Below are positions 50,916 through 62,651 of a DNA stretch of 64,000 bases, piece after piece (positions within the stretch are counted from its first letter, which is position 1; each line of letters begins with the position of its first letter). The DNA comes from Pseudaminobacter sp040049255 (GTDB lineage: Bacteria > Pseudomonadota > Alphaproteobacteria > Rhizobiales > Rhizobiaceae): NCBI RefSeq assembly GCF_040049255.1, contig NZ_JBDZDR010000001.1, forward strand, positions 558,001 through 622,000, written 5' to 3'. The notes beneath the pieces are model-generated. The model saw nothing but the letters and a program-made list of their open reading frames with translations, did not search any database and was not told where the DNA came from. A program made the position numbers and the translations under genes.

Positions 50916-51290
50916 GGGATGTCCTCGGGATTCGGCGCGAACATGCCGCCCCGACCGCCCCGCGTCCAGCCAAAAAGCCTGATCGGTGGATGAGCGAAGA
51001 TGATTGGTGGCGAACGGCTAGAGTGATTGCGCCCGTTAAAATGCGCCCTCGCCGGCAAGAGCAGGACGATCGGCACATAGAATTCGACCCCCACTCCGGT
51101 TTGCTTCGCAAACCACCTCTCCCCCGCTCGACGGGGGAGAGGAAACGCCGTCCGCGAGCCTGGCGCCCTTCCTCTCCCCTTTTGAGGGGGAGAGGTGCCG
51201 AGCGAAGCGAGGCGGAGTGGGGGTAAGTCGTGCCCTATGCGATCACCTGCTAGCGGAGCGAGGTGCCGAGCGCAGGGCCCCTCGAGGCCC
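50916..51290. other. 375-base intergenic region with a hairpin-rich element
   Basis: Between the MOSC start and the FabH-like stop. Its right half is the 138-bp element below. Its left half has an open frame from 50990 (MSEDDWWRTARVIAP...) running into the element, without a good ribosome-binding site. It could be a small gene cut by the element or chance. Confidence 0.5.
51087..51224. repeat. 138-bp palindromic element with 12-bp terminal inverted repeats
   Basis: Ends ACCCCCACTCCG (51087-51098) and CGGAGTGGGGGT (51213-51224) are perfectly inverted. Inside are three perfect hairpins: GGTTTGC-TTC-GCAAACC (51098-51114), CCTCTCCCCCG/CGGGGGAGAGG (51116-51126/51132-51142) and CCTCTCCCC/GGGGAGAGG (51171-51179/51187-51195). 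It has no coding capacity for a transposase, so it looks like a small non-autonomous or BIME-like repeat. Its C-run/G-run hairpins resemble those of the insertion in the hydantoinase gene. Confidence 0.85.
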
Positions 51291-52412
51291 CTACATCATC
51301 CTGAGCAGCGCGCCGCCGATGGAATAGCCGGCGCCGAAGGCGCAGAGCAGACCGTAGTCGCCGGGCTTCATGTCGGCATGGTTTTCCTCAAGCGCAATAA
51401 CCGCGCCGGCGCCTGCCGTGTTGCCCAGCCGCTCCAGCACCATTGGCGCGCGATCGTGGCCGACCTCGTGGCCGAAGGAGAGCTTGAGGATCATGGCGTT
51501 CATGCGCGCATTGGCCTGATGCAGCCAGAAGCGGCGGATGTCGTCGGGCGTCTGGCCGTGCTCGGCCAGGAAGTCGACGATGAAGCGGTGGCCGGCCACG
51601 GTGACATCCTTGAACACCCGGTTGCCCACCTGCTTGATCATGTTGCCCTCAAGCTCGATCATGTAGGGATCGTCCTGGGCCGTGCGGGTGAGATAGCCGA
51701 GATTTGTGCGGATGTTGCTGGAAAGATGCGTCCAAAGCCGCGTGTCCAGCACCTCGAAGCAGCCGGGGCGCACCTCGTCTTCGCCGATCGCTTCCACGAC
51801 CATGGAGGCGGAGGCATCGCCGAAGATGAAATGCGTCTGGCGGTCGCGAAAGTTCAGATGCCCGGTAATGATCTCCGGCGTCGAGACCAGCACCCGCTTC
51901 TGCACGCCGGAGCGCACCAGGCCGGCGGCCACGTGCAGCCCTGCGGCGGCGGAGGAGCAGCCAAGCCCCATGTCGAAGCCCGCGCCTTGCGTGCCCATGG
52001 CCTGCTGCATCTCGATGGCAATCGCCGGATAGGGCCGCTGGTGGTGCGAGGCCGAGCAGATGACAAGATCGACCTCGCCAGGCTCCACGCCGGCATGGGC
52101 CAGCGCCTTGCGCGCCGAGGCGATGCCGAACTCGGCTTCGAGCGAAAGCTCCTCGTCGGCACGGGCGGGAATGCGTGGCGCCATGCGGGCCGGATCCAGA
52201 ATGCCCTCGCGTTCGATCACATGCCGCTTCTTCACGCCCGAGGCCTGGACGATGAAATCGGCATCCGATTTCGAAAGCAGCTCCAGTCCCCGCGCGGCAC
52301 GGTCAGAATTTTCGAAATCGACCCAGCTGTTGAAGCTTGCGACCAGCTCTTCATTGGTAATGGAAGCCTCGGGGATTTCGACGCCGATGCCGCTGATGAT
52401 TACGCGATGCAT
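51291..52412 (-). CDS. Beta-ketoacyl-ACP synthase III (FabH-like)
   Basis: 373 residues, thiolase fold with the full KAS III triad: Cys152 (DMGLGCSSAAAG), His298 (WLHQANARM) and Asn331 (ERLGNTAGAGA). It is about 50 residues longer than housekeeping FabH, and SGIGVEIPEASITNEEL plus the N-terminal insert put it with the longer paralogues that condense medium-chain acyl-CoA in some bacteria. No fatty-acid genes are nearby, so it is probably an accessory rather than the essential FabH. Confidence 0.88.
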   Translation of the reverse strand: MHRVIISGIGVEIPEASITNEELVASFNSWVDFENSDRAARGLELLSKSDADFIVQASGVKKRHVIEREGILDPARMAPRIPARADEELSLEAEFGIASARKALAHAGVEPGEVDLVICSASHHQRPYPAIAIEMQQAMGTQGAGFDMGLGCSSAAAGLHVAAGLVRSGVQKRVLVSTPEIITGHLNFRDRQTHFIFGDASASMVVEAIGEDEVRPGCFEVLDTRLWTHLSSNIRTNLGYLTRTAQDDPYMIELEGNMIKQVGNRVFKDVTVAGHRFIVDFLAEHGQTPDDIRRFWLHQANARMNAMILKLSFGHEVGHDRAPMVLERLGNTAGAGAVIALEENHADMKPGDYGLLCAFGAGYSIGGALLRMM

Positions 52413-52539
52413 GCTTTTGATTGTCCCGTGCGCATTCCCTCAACGATCTTTGTGCGCACGTCTTCAAGATCGTCAGCCAATATTGTTGCAGTGCGGCAGT
52501 TTACGCCAGATTAACTTGCCGCGCCAAGCAGGTTGATGC

Positions 52540-53307
52540 CTAGTTTCGCTGGGCCACGATGAACAGGCGCGGGAAGGGCAGCAGCACCTTGCCGTTTGCC
52601 GCTGGCGGATAGGCCACGGCGATGCGCGCGGTGTAGGCTTCCAGAAACGCCTGCCTCTCGTTCTCCTCGAGCGGATCGACAAAAGGCTTCAGCCCGGTTC
52701 CCTTCACCCATTCCACGATCGCGGAAGCATCGGCCAGCGGGTGATTGTAGATCGTGTGCCAGATGTCGAGCCGAGCCGAAAGCGGCGCCAGGAGGTCGTA
52801 ATAGGAGGAGACCGCCGGCAGCGGCGCCCGCGCCGCGCCGGCGATCCTTTCGGCAAACGGCATGGCGGCGGCCGTCTCGCGCATGGCCACATGCGAGGGT
52901 TCGCCGATATTGTCGGGCATCTGCACGGCAAGAAAGCCGCCCGGCGCAAGCAGGCTCAGCAGGCGCGCCAGAACCGCCTGATGATCGGGCAGCCACTGGA
53001 ACACGGCGTTGGCGAAGATGACGTCGACCGGCTCGTCCGGCGTCCAGCTTTCGGCATCGGCGATGCGGAAATCGAGCGAAGGCAGCCGCTTCTTCGCCTC
53101 CTCGATCATCGCCGGCGAGGTGTCGAAGCCGGAGATTTTTGCGCCGGGCCAGCGTGCGGCAAGAAGCTCAGTGGAGTTGCCCGGCCCGCAGCCGATGTCG
53201 ACCACATGACGCGGCGCGTCGAGCGGAATCTGCGCCAGCAGGTCCCGCGCCGGGCGCGTGCGCTCGTCCTCGAACTTCAGATATTGCGAGGCGGACCAGT
53301 CTTTCAT
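52540..53307 (-). CDS. tam: Trans-aconitate 2-methyltransferase
   Basis: 255 residues from the ATG at 53307, with GGAGG upstream; the frame extends further upstream but into a terminator hairpin. It starts MKDWSASQYLKFEDERTRPA, characteristic of Tam, with SAM motif VVDIGCGPGNSTELL and ANAVFQWLPDH. It methylates trans-aconitate formed spontaneously from the citric acid cycle intermediate. Monocistronic, downstream of ettA's terminator. Confidence 0.93.
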   Translation of the reverse strand: MKDWSASQYLKFEDERTRPARDLLAQIPLDAPRHVVDIGCGPGNSTELLAARWPGAKISGFDTSPAMIEEAKKRLPSLDFRIADAESWTPDEPVDVIFANAVFQWLPDHQAVLARLLSLLAPGGFLAVQMPDNIGEPSHVAMRETAAAMPFAERIAGAARAPLPAVSSYYDLLAPLSARLDIWHTIYNHPLADASAIVEWVKGTGLKPFVDPLEENERQAFLEAYTARIAVAYPPAANGKVLLPFPRLFIVAQRN

Positions 53308-53320
53308 CGCGCAAACCTCC

Positions 53321-53352
53321 AAACGAAACGCCCCGCCTTTGTGGGCGGGGCG
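53321..53352 (-). terminator. Rho-independent terminator after ettA
   Basis: CGCCCCGCC/GGCGGGGCG (53329-53337/53344-53352), 9-bp stem, 6-base loop, followed on the minus strand by TTTCGTTT. It lies 14 bases past the ettA stop and immediately before the tam start region. Confidence 0.88.
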
Positions 53353-53366
53353 CTGGTGAAACCGCC

Positions 53367-55016
<1,650 letters not shown>

Positions 55017-55172
55017 GCGCGCTTATCCCATGAATCGATTGTGAGGATTGGGTTCTTCAGGTTGAGCGCTATGTAGGCGATACGGGCCCAAACGGCAAAT
55101 GCTTTCGGCTTTTCCGGCCTGCTGAGGCAATGGGACGCCCCCGATCTCGCGGCCTCAAGGGTGGCGAGCAAG

Positions 55173-55930
55173 CTACGCCTTGATCCGCCAGCCGGTCCTG
55201 AAAATCCACCACACCGTTGTCAGGCAGATGGCAAGAAACACCAGCGTCATGCCTAGGCTGATGCCGACATTCACGTCGGCGATGCCGAAGAAGCTCCAGC
55301 GGAAGCCGCTGACCAGATAAACCACCGGGTTGAACAGCGTGACCTTCTGCCAGAACGGTGGCAGCATCTCGATGGAATAGAAGCTGCCGCCAAGGAAGGT
55401 CAGCGGGGTGACGATGAGCAGCGGCACCAGTTGCAGCTTCTCGAAATTGTCGGCCCAGATGCCGATGATGAAGCCGAACAGGCTGAAGGTCACTGCCGTC
55501 AGCACCAGGAACAGAACCATCCAGAACGGGTGCTCGATGTGCAGCGGCACGAACAGCGAGGCGGTTGCCAGGATGATCAGGCCGAGGATCGTGGATTTTG
55601 AGGCCGCCGCACCGACATAGGCGATGACGATCTCCAGATAGGACACCGGCGCCGAGAGGATCTCGTAGATCGTGCCGACGAATTTCGGGAAATAGATGCC
55701 GAAGGAGGCGTTGGAGATACTTTGCGTAAGCAGCGAGAGCATGATGAGGCCCGGCACGATGAAGGCGCCGTAGCTGATCCCGTTGATCTCGCTGATGCGC
55801 GAGCCGATGGCGGCGCCGAAGACCACGAAATAGAGCGAGGTGGAGATGACCGGCGAGACGATGCTTTGCAAAAGCGTGCGCCAGGTGCGCGACATTTCGA
55901 ACAGGTAGATCGCGCGGATCGCGTAAAAAT

Positions 55931-55934
<4 letters not shown>
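55173..55934 (-). CDS. ABC-2 type transport permease (YadH-like)
   Basis: 253 residues, six hydrophobic helices: FNPVVYLVSGFRW near the C terminus and GIYFPKFVGTIYEILSAPVSYLE in the middle match the ABC-2/YadH group. It forms the membrane part of an exporter with the ATPase encoded just upstream, overlapping it by four bases. The cargo is unknown; drug or lipid export is usually guessed. Confidence 0.9.
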
Positions 55935-56857
<923 letters not shown>

Positions 56858-57063
56858 GGCGACGACTTGCGGTGCGGTTGGCGGTGGCGCTTTCGTGAAA
56901 ACGCGGCGAAAGTCTCCGAGCCGAGACGGAAGTCAGCGCAGTATATGGGCAGCCTCGTGACACACAAGAGCGGCCCGGCCGCCTCCTGACAGCCAGCCCG
57001 TAAGGCATGCCTCCCTTGACGCCCTCCCCGGCCATCGCCACAGTCGGCTGGGGGAAGAAGGCC

Positions 57064-57996
57064 ATGCCGTTCGACAGACAATTGCTTTTCCAGTCGCCGA
57101 CCGGCGCGAAGATCAACCTCTATACGCGCCGCGCCGAGGGACGGCCGTTGGGCGTGGTCCAGATCAATCATGGCCTGGCCGAGCACGCCGCGCGCTATGC
57201 GCGTTTCGCCGACTTCCTCGCCGGGCGCGGCTTCCACGTTTACGCCCACGACCATCGCGGCCATGGCTTTTCCTCCGCGCCGGATGCGCCGCGCGGCGTG
57301 TTCGGAGCAACGGACAGCGTGGCAAACGTGATCGCAGATGTCGCCGCCATCCATCGGCTGATCGCGGAGGAAACCCCCGGCCAGCCCGTCATCGTGTTCG
57401 GCCACTCGATGGGCGGCGTCGTTGCGCTGAACTATCTGCTGCGCTACCCCGAAGGCGTGCGCGCCGCCGCGATCTGGAACGCCAATTTCTCCGCCGGCAT
57501 GCTCGGCCGGCTGGCGCAGGCCCTGCTGGCCTATGAGCGCTTCCGCATGGGCTCCGACGTGCCGTCGCGCATCCTGCCAAAACTGACCTTCCAGGACTGG
57601 GCGAAGAAGGTGCCAAACCACCGCACCGACTTCGACTGGCTGTCGCGCGACGAGGCCGAGGTCGACAAATATGTCGCCGACCCGCTCTGCGGCTGGGATG
57701 CCTCGGTGTCGATGTGGCAGGACGTTTTCGAGATGATCTTCTACGGCGCCGATGACCGCAACTTCGCCGGGCTTCGCCGCGACCTTCCCTTCCACCTCGT
57801 GGGCGGCCAGAAGGACCCGGCAACCAATGGCGGCAAGGCCATCACCGATCTCGCGATCCGACTCGACCGGCAAGGGTTTTCGAATCTGTTTGCAAAGGTT
57901 TACGCCGATACCCGCCACGAAAGCTTGAACGAGGTGAATCGCCACATCATCATGGCGCAATTCGCCGACTGGGCGGAACGAACTGTGGCAAATTGA
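57064..57996 (+). CDS. Alpha/beta hydrolase, monoacylglycerol lipase/lysophospholipase type
   Basis: 310 residues from the ATG at 57064 (GAAGAAGG upstream). The nucleophile elbow GHSMGG has Ser115; the acid is the Asp in GGQKDPATNGG and the base the His in DTRHESLNE. Near the N terminus NHGLAEHAARYARFADFL and AHDHRGHGFS are typical of PldB/monoacylglycerol lipase members. No signal peptide, so it is cytoplasmic. Substrate inferred from family only. Confidence 0.9.
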   Translation: MPFDRQLLFQSPTGAKINLYTRRAEGRPLGVVQINHGLAEHAARYARFADFLAGRGFHVYAHDHRGHGFSSAPDAPRGVFGATDSVANVIADVAAIHRLIAEETPGQPVIVFGHSMGGVVALNYLLRYPEGVRAAAIWNANFSAGMLGRLAQALLAYERFRMGSDVPSRILPKLTFQDWAKKVPNHRTDFDWLSRDEAEVDKYVADPLCGWDASVSMWQDVFEMIFYGADDRNFAGLRRDLPFHLVGGQKDPATNGGKAITDLAIRLDRQGFSNLFAKVYADTRHESLNEVNRHIIMAQFADWAERTVAN

Positions 57997-58092
57997 GCCC
58001 AACCGAAAGCTGGCACAGCGCATCGCCCGTGACACGCCGGGCCGAATGTTGCTAGAGCATCTGCATCCCCTCAATTCTCTCCAGGGCGTTTC

Positions 58093-59268
58093 ATGGCTAA
58101 TCCTCCACTTCACGGCATCCGGGTCATCGAGCTTGCCCGCATTCTCGCCGGGCCCTGGGCCGGGCAGTTGCTGGCCGATCTGGGCGCCGACGTTATCAAG
58201 GTCGAGAGCCCGAACGGCGGCGACGACACCCGCAAATGGGGCCCGCCCTTTGTGGAAGGCCATGACGGCGAGAACCTTTCGGCCGCCTATTACCATTCCT
58301 GCAATCGCGGCAAGCGCTCCATCGCCATCGATTTTTCGACACCGGAAGGCGCGGAGACCATCCGCAAGCTCGTTGCCACCGCCGACGTGCTGATCGAGAA
58401 TTTCAAGCTCGGCGGCCTGAAGAAATACGGGCTCGACTATGAGAGCCTGCGCGCAATCAATCCGAAGCTCGTCTATTGCTCGATCACCGGCTTCGGCCAG
58501 GACGGCCCCTACGCGCCGCGCGCGGGCTACGACTTCATCGTGCAGGGCATGTCGGGCCTGATGTCGATCACCGGGCCTGCCGGCGGCGAGCCGCAGAAGG
58601 TTGGCGTGGCCGTCACCGACATCTTCACCGGCCTCTATTCGGTGATCGCGATCCAGGCAGCACTTCGCCACGCCGAAGCCACCGGCCAGGGCCAGCACAT
58701 CGACATGGCGCTGTTCGACGCGCAGGTTTCGGTGCTCGCCAACCAGAACCTGAATTATCTGGTCTCCGGCGTGCCGCCGGTGCAGATGGGCAATGCCCAC
58801 CCCAACATCGCACCCTATGAGGTACTGCCGGTGAAGGATGGCCACTTCATCCTCGCTGTCGGCAATGACGGACAGTTCCGGAAATTCTGCGCCGTCATTG
58901 GCCTCGAGGAACTGGCCGACGATCCGCTCTACGCCACCAATTCGGCGCGCGTGGCCAACCGCGTGACGCTGCGCGAGAAGATCGTGGCGGCCCTTGCCGC
59001 CTTCGAGCGCGCGCCGCTTCTGGACGCGCTGGAAAAGTCGCACGTGCCGGCAAGCCCGATCAACAATATCGGCCAGGCCTTCGCCGACCCGCAGGTCATC
59101 GCGCGCGGCATGCGTCTCGACCTCGACGACGGCCACGGCAACATGCTGCCTTCGGTGCGCGCGCCGATGGTGCTTTCCGAAACACCGCTGACTTACGAAC
59201 GGCCCTCGCCGCGCCTTGGCGAGCACACAGAAGAGATACTCAGGGAACTGGAGAAAACGGGATCATGA
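58093..59268 (+). CDS. CaiB/BaiF-type (class III) CoA-transferase
   Basis: 391 residues. Family features: RVIELARILAGPWAGQLLADLGADVIKVE at the start and the catalytic aspartate Asp176 in VAVTDIFTG, where an aspartyl-CoA anhydride forms. It would move CoA between carboxylic acids. It overlaps by four bases (ATGA) the gene for a thiamine-diphosphate enzyme, so the two probably act on one substrate: activation of an acid to its CoA ester, then C-C cleavage or ligation. The actual acid is unknown. Confidence 0.92.
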   Translation: MANPPLHGIRVIELARILAGPWAGQLLADLGADVIKVESPNGGDDTRKWGPPFVEGHDGENLSAAYYHSCNRGKRSIAIDFSTPEGAETIRKLVATADVLIENFKLGGLKKYGLDYESLRAINPKLVYCSITGFGQDGPYAPRAGYDFIVQGMSGLMSITGPAGGEPQKVGVAVTDIFTGLYSVIAIQAALRHAEATGQGQHIDMALFDAQVSVLANQNLNYLVSGVPPVQMGNAHPNIAPYEVLPVKDGHFILAVGNDGQFRKFCAVIGLEELADDPLYATNSARVANRVTLREKIVAALAAFERAPLLDALEKSHVPASPINNIGQAFADPQVIARGMRLDLDDGHGNMLPSVRAPMVLSETPLTYERPSPRLGEHTEEILRELEKTGS

Positions 59269-60914
59269 TAACCGGCGGCAAGCTGATCGTCGAAGCACTC
59301 GAGGCCAATGGCGTCGAGCGTGTCTATTGCGTGCCGGGCGAGTCCTACCTCGCTGTGCTGGACGCGCTGCATGACTCGCCCATCCAGACCATCGTCTGCC
59401 GCCAGGAAGGCGGCGCTGCGATGATGGCCGACTGCGCCGGCCGGCTCACGGGCAAGCCCGGCATCTGCTTCGTCACGCGCGGGCCCGGCGCCACCAATGC
59501 CTCGCCCGGCATCCACATCGCCAGGCAGGATTCCATCCCGCTCATCATGTTCATCGGCCAGGTCGCCAGCCACGCCAAGGAGCGGGAGGCGTTCCAGGAG
59601 GTCGACTACCGCGCCTTCTTCGGCCCCATCGCCAAATGGGCGACCGAGATCGACGACGCGGCGCGCATTCCCGAAATTCTCACCCGCGCCTTCTCGGTGG
59701 CCACTTCCGGCCGCCCCGGCCCGGTGGTGATCTCGCTGCCGGAAGACATGCTGACCTCGCTGGTCGAGGCACCGCAAGCCCTGCCCTTCACGCCGGTAGA
59801 AGCACGTCCGGGCGAAGCGGAGCTGGCCGAGCTGGAAAGGCTGCTTGCCGGCGCCAAGCGGCCCTTCGCCATTCTTGGCGGCTCGCGCTGGGACGAGAAA
59901 GCGGTGGCCGATTTCCGCGCCATTGCCGAAGCCTGGTCTCTGCCGGTCGGCTGTTCGTTCCGCCGCCAGATGCTTTTCGATCACCTGCATCCGAATTATG
60001 CCGGCGACGTGGGCATCGGCATCAATCCCAAGCTCGCCACCCGCATAAAGGAGGCGGATCTCATCCTGCTGGTCGGTGGCCGCTTCGGCGAAATGCCCTC
60101 GTCCGACTACACGCTGATGAAGAGCCCCTATCCGGACCAGACGCTGGTGCATGTGCATCCGGATTCGGGCGAGCTCGGCCGCGTCTACCGCCCCACGGTC
60201 GCCATCAACGCCTCGCCGGCCGCGTTTGCGGAAGCCTTCGCCGCCCGCAAGCCGGGCAATACGCCTGCATGGGCCGACGACACGGCCGCGCTGCACGAAA
60301 GCTATCTTGCCTGGTCGACGCCGCCGAAAACCGGCCCCGGCGCGGTGCAGATGGGCCCGATCATGGACTATCTGGAAAGCGTTCTGCCTGAGGACGCGAT
60401 CCTCACCAATGGCGCGGGCAACTACGCCACCTGGGTGCATCGCTTCCACCGCTTCCGCCGCTTCGCCACGCAAGGGGCGCCGACCTCGGGCTCGATGGGC
60501 TACGGCACGCCAGCGGCGGTCGCCGCCAAGGCCACTTTCCCCGAGCGCACAGTGGTTGCGTTTGCCGGCGACGGCTGCTTCCTGATGAACGGTCAGGAAT
60601 TCGCCACCGCCGTGCAGTACGACCTGCCGATCATTGTCGTGGTCGTGAACAACGGCATCTACGGCACGATCCGCATGCACCAGGAGCGCGAATACCCCGG
60701 CCGCGTCGAGGGAACCGACCTGCGCAACCCCGACTTCGCCGCACTTGCCCGCGCCTATGGCGGCCATGGCGAGACGGTGGAGACGACGGATGCCTTCGCG
60801 CCCGCCTTCGAGCGCGCCAATGCCAGCGGAAAGCCTGCGATCATCGAAATCAAGCTCGATCCGGAAGCGATCACGCCCGCGCGCACGCTGACCGACATCC
60901 GCGAAAAGCGCTGA
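59265..60914 (+). CDS. Thiamine diphosphate-dependent enzyme (acetolactate synthase-like)
   Basis: 549 residues with three domains. The pyrimidine-binding domain holds the activating Glu48 (CRQEGGAAMMAD) and GPGATNASPGIHIA; the central domain is at about 190-330; the ThDP domain has the GDG...NN motif (435-437 to 462-463; FAGDGCFLMNGQEFATA, then VVNNGIYGTIR). It groups by eye with unassigned acetolactate-synthase-like proteins rather than true IlvB. Coupled to a class III CoA-transferase, so an oxalyl-CoA decarboxylase- or 2-hydroxyacyl-CoA lyase-like role is conceivable. Confidence 0.88.
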   Translation: MITGGKLIVEALEANGVERVYCVPGESYLAVLDALHDSPIQTIVCRQEGGAAMMADCAGRLTGKPGICFVTRGPGATNASPGIHIARQDSIPLIMFIGQVASHAKEREAFQEVDYRAFFGPIAKWATEIDDAARIPEILTRAFSVATSGRPGPVVISLPEDMLTSLVEAPQALPFTPVEARPGEAELAELERLLAGAKRPFAILGGSRWDEKAVADFRAIAEAWSLPVGCSFRRQMLFDHLHPNYAGDVGIGINPKLATRIKEADLILLVGGRFGEMPSSDYTLMKSPYPDQTLVHVHPDSGELGRVYRPTVAINASPAAFAEAFAARKPGNTPAWADDTAALHESYLAWSTPPKTGPGAVQMGPIMDYLESVLPEDAILTNGAGNYATWVHRFHRFRRFATQGAPTSGSMGYGTPAAVAAKATFPERTVVAFAGDGCFLMNGQEFATAVQYDLPIIVVVVNNGIYGTIRMHQEREYPGRVEGTDLRNPDFAALARAYGGHGETVETTDAFAPAFERANASGKPAIIEIKLDPEAITPARTLTDIREKR

Positions 60915-60923
60915 GAAAATCAC

Positions 60924-60953
60924 AAGAGGGCGCCGCTGGCGCCCTCTTCATTT
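60924..60953 (+). terminator. Terminator after the CoA-transferase/ThDP operon
   Basis: AAGAGGGCGCC/GGCGCCCTCTT (60924-60934/60938-60948), 11-bp stem, 3-base loop, followed by CATTT, 10 bases past the stop codon. It may also serve the convergent CHRD gene. Confidence 0.82.
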
Positions 60954-61008
60954 GAAGCCCGATGAGCCGAAGTGTCAGTCCGGGCCCTGCCTGGCTTGAA
61001 GCAGCCGG

Positions 61009-61446
61009 CTATTTGCCTGCCTTCTCCACCTGACCGCGAATTTCGCCGTCGGGGTATTTTTCCGTATGAACGTTGACGTAGTATTTGCCAGAATCAAGAT
61101 CGGCTGCCTGCTCGTCCGTGAGCGTGGCGGAACCCTTGGAACCGCTGGCCGCGTCGGGCAGCGGCACCGCCACATCGGCATTTTCGCCAGGCGCCGCCGG
61201 GCCATGGAAATGCGCTGCAGTGGCCTCGCCGGTCAGGCCCTTATATTCCAGCGTCCAGCTAAGCGTCTTCGTGCTGGGGTCGTAGGTCGCATGCACGATG
61301 CCCGAGCCTTTGGTGTCGGTGGGCGGAACTTCATGCGAGCCGTCCATCTTGGCTGAGAACTTCATCTCCTTTGCCAAAACGGGCGATGCCGCCAGAATGG
61401 CGATGGCAAGGCCCGCAAGCAGGGGCGTGTAGTTGAAGTGCTTCAT
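61009..61446 (-). CDS. Secreted CHRD domain protein
   Basis: 145 residues from the ATG at 61446 (GGAGGAAG upstream). The signal peptide ends PVLA, then a CHRD domain: MDGSHEVPPTDTKGSG, HFHGPAAPGENADV and YYVNVHTEKYPDGEIRGQV. CHRD was named from chordin and is common in secreted bacterial proteins; the conserved histidines could bind a metal. Function unknown. Confidence 0.88.
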   Translation of the reverse strand: MKHFNYTPLLAGLAIAILAASPVLAKEMKFSAKMDGSHEVPPTDTKGSGIVHATYDPSTKTLSWTLEYKGLTGEATAAHFHGPAAPGENADVAVPLPDAASGSKGSATLTDEQAADLDSGKYYVNVHTEKYPDGEIRGQVEKAGK

Positions 61447-61553
61447 TTCACTTCCTCCCGTGGTTTCCAGAAGCGCCCCCAGAGAAGGCGAACAGCGCTT
61501 CCGGTATGGCTGCTCTAACGGCAGCGGTGCCTGAAGGTTGCCGCACTGCCAAG

Positions 61554-61581
61554 AAAAAGGGGCGGTTGCCCGCCCCTTTTT
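61554..61581. terminator. Bidirectional terminator after the NMT1-type transporter genes
   Basis: AAAAAGGGGCGG/CCGCCCCTTTTT (61554-61565/61570-61581), 12-bp stem with flanking A and T runs, loop TTGC. It lies 86 bases past the substrate-binding-protein stop on the minus strand and upstream of the CHRD gene. Confidence 0.88.
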
Positions 61582-61666
61582 CCGTGCCCCACGCGAGGCC
61601 AGCTGGCCGTCTGCCGGCCCTGTCATCCACCCGCCGCCAGCCAGGCTGCGGCGGCACTGAGCGCGC

Positions 61667-62629
61667 TTAGAGCGCCTTGTCGGTGATCTCGGTGGTGTAG
61701 GCGCCTTCCGGCTCCTTGGTGATGATCTTCTGGTCGAGCAGCGCCTTCACGGTGCGTTCGTACAGAGCCTTGTCGAGCTTGCCGTCGCCGATCAGTTTGG
61801 CCACCTCGCCCATCATGCGCTTCTGATGGTTCTCGTCCTGCCCGCCGGCATCCATCACCGCCTCGGCGGCCTCATCCGGATGCTCCACCGCATACTTCCA
61901 GCCTTTCATCGAAGCACGAACGAAACGCACCATCTTGTCCTGGAAGGCCGGGTCCTGGAGCTTGTCCTGCATGACGTAGAGGCCGTCTTCGAGCAGGTCG
62001 TTGCCCAGTTCCGAGTAATTGAAGACGATGAGATCTTCAGGCTTGAAGCCGGCGTCGATGGCCTGCCAGTATTCGTTGTAGGTCATGACCGAGATGCAGT
62101 CGGCCTGCTTCTGCACCAGCGGCTGCACGTCGAAGCTCTGCTTCAGAACCGTCACGCCGTCCGGCCCGCCTTCGGTGGAATAGCCAAGCTTGTGCATCCA
62201 GGCGTAGAACGGGTACTCGTTGCCGAAGAACCAGACACCGAGCGTGTGGCCCTTGAAGTCTGCCTCGGACTTGACCGGGCCATCCTTCGGGCAGATCAGT
62301 TCAAGGCCGGACTTCGCATAGGGCTGGGCGATGTTCACCAGCGGCACGCCCTTGTCGCGCGCCGACAGGCCAGCCGCCATCCAGGTCACGATGACGTCGG
62401 CGCCGCCGCCGGCGATCACCTGCTCGGGCGCGATGTCCGGCCCGCCGGGCTTGATGTCGACGTCGAGGCCTTCCTCTTCATAGAAGCCCTTGTCCTTGGC
62501 GACGAAGTAGCCCCCGAACTGCCCTTGCGCCACCCACTTCAACTGCAGGGTCACCTTGTCGGCCGCCCAGGCCTGGGCAGCCGCCAGCGACATGGCGCCG
62601 GCAAGCATGGAAACAATCAGTTTCTTCAT
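61667..62629 (-). CDS. ABC transporter substrate-binding protein, NMT1/ThiY type
   Basis: 320 residues from the ATG at 62629 (GAGGGTG upstream). The signal peptide is cut after AQAWA. The mature start VTLQLKWVAQGQFGGYFVAKDKGFYEEEGLDV is the NMT1/ThiY pattern, found in binding proteins for thiamin pyrimidines and related small heterocycles or sulfonates. NEYPFYAWMHKLG and ISVMTYNEYWQAIDAG line the likely pocket. It is the last gene of an operon with two permease genes; no ATPase gene is inside the window. Confidence 0.9.
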   Translation of the reverse strand: MKKLIVSMLAGAMSLAAAQAWAADKVTLQLKWVAQGQFGGYFVAKDKGFYEEEGLDVDIKPGGPDIAPEQVIAGGGADVIVTWMAAGLSARDKGVPLVNIAQPYAKSGLELICPKDGPVKSEADFKGHTLGVWFFGNEYPFYAWMHKLGYSTEGGPDGVTVLKQSFDVQPLVQKQADCISVMTYNEYWQAIDAGFKPEDLIVFNYSELGNDLLEDGLYVMQDKLQDPAFQDKMVRFVRASMKGWKYAVEHPDEAAEAVMDAGGQDENHQKRMMGEVAKLIGDGKLDKALYERTVKALLDQKIITKEPEGAYTTEITDKAL

Positions 62630-62651
62630 TTTTACACCCTCTGAAGTTCGC

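Noticed and set aside
50990..51226. Small gene starting MSEDDWWRTARV
   Set aside because: The first 35 codons look protein-like, but there is no good ribosome-binding site and the remaining codons and stop come from the palindromic element. It is kept only as a note.
59265..60914. Oxalyl-CoA decarboxylase (oxc) with the preceding gene as frc
   Set aside because: The gene pairing fits, but the protein lacks the characteristic N-terminal and ADP-binding sequence patterns of Oxc that I know, so only a general ThDP-enzyme call is made.
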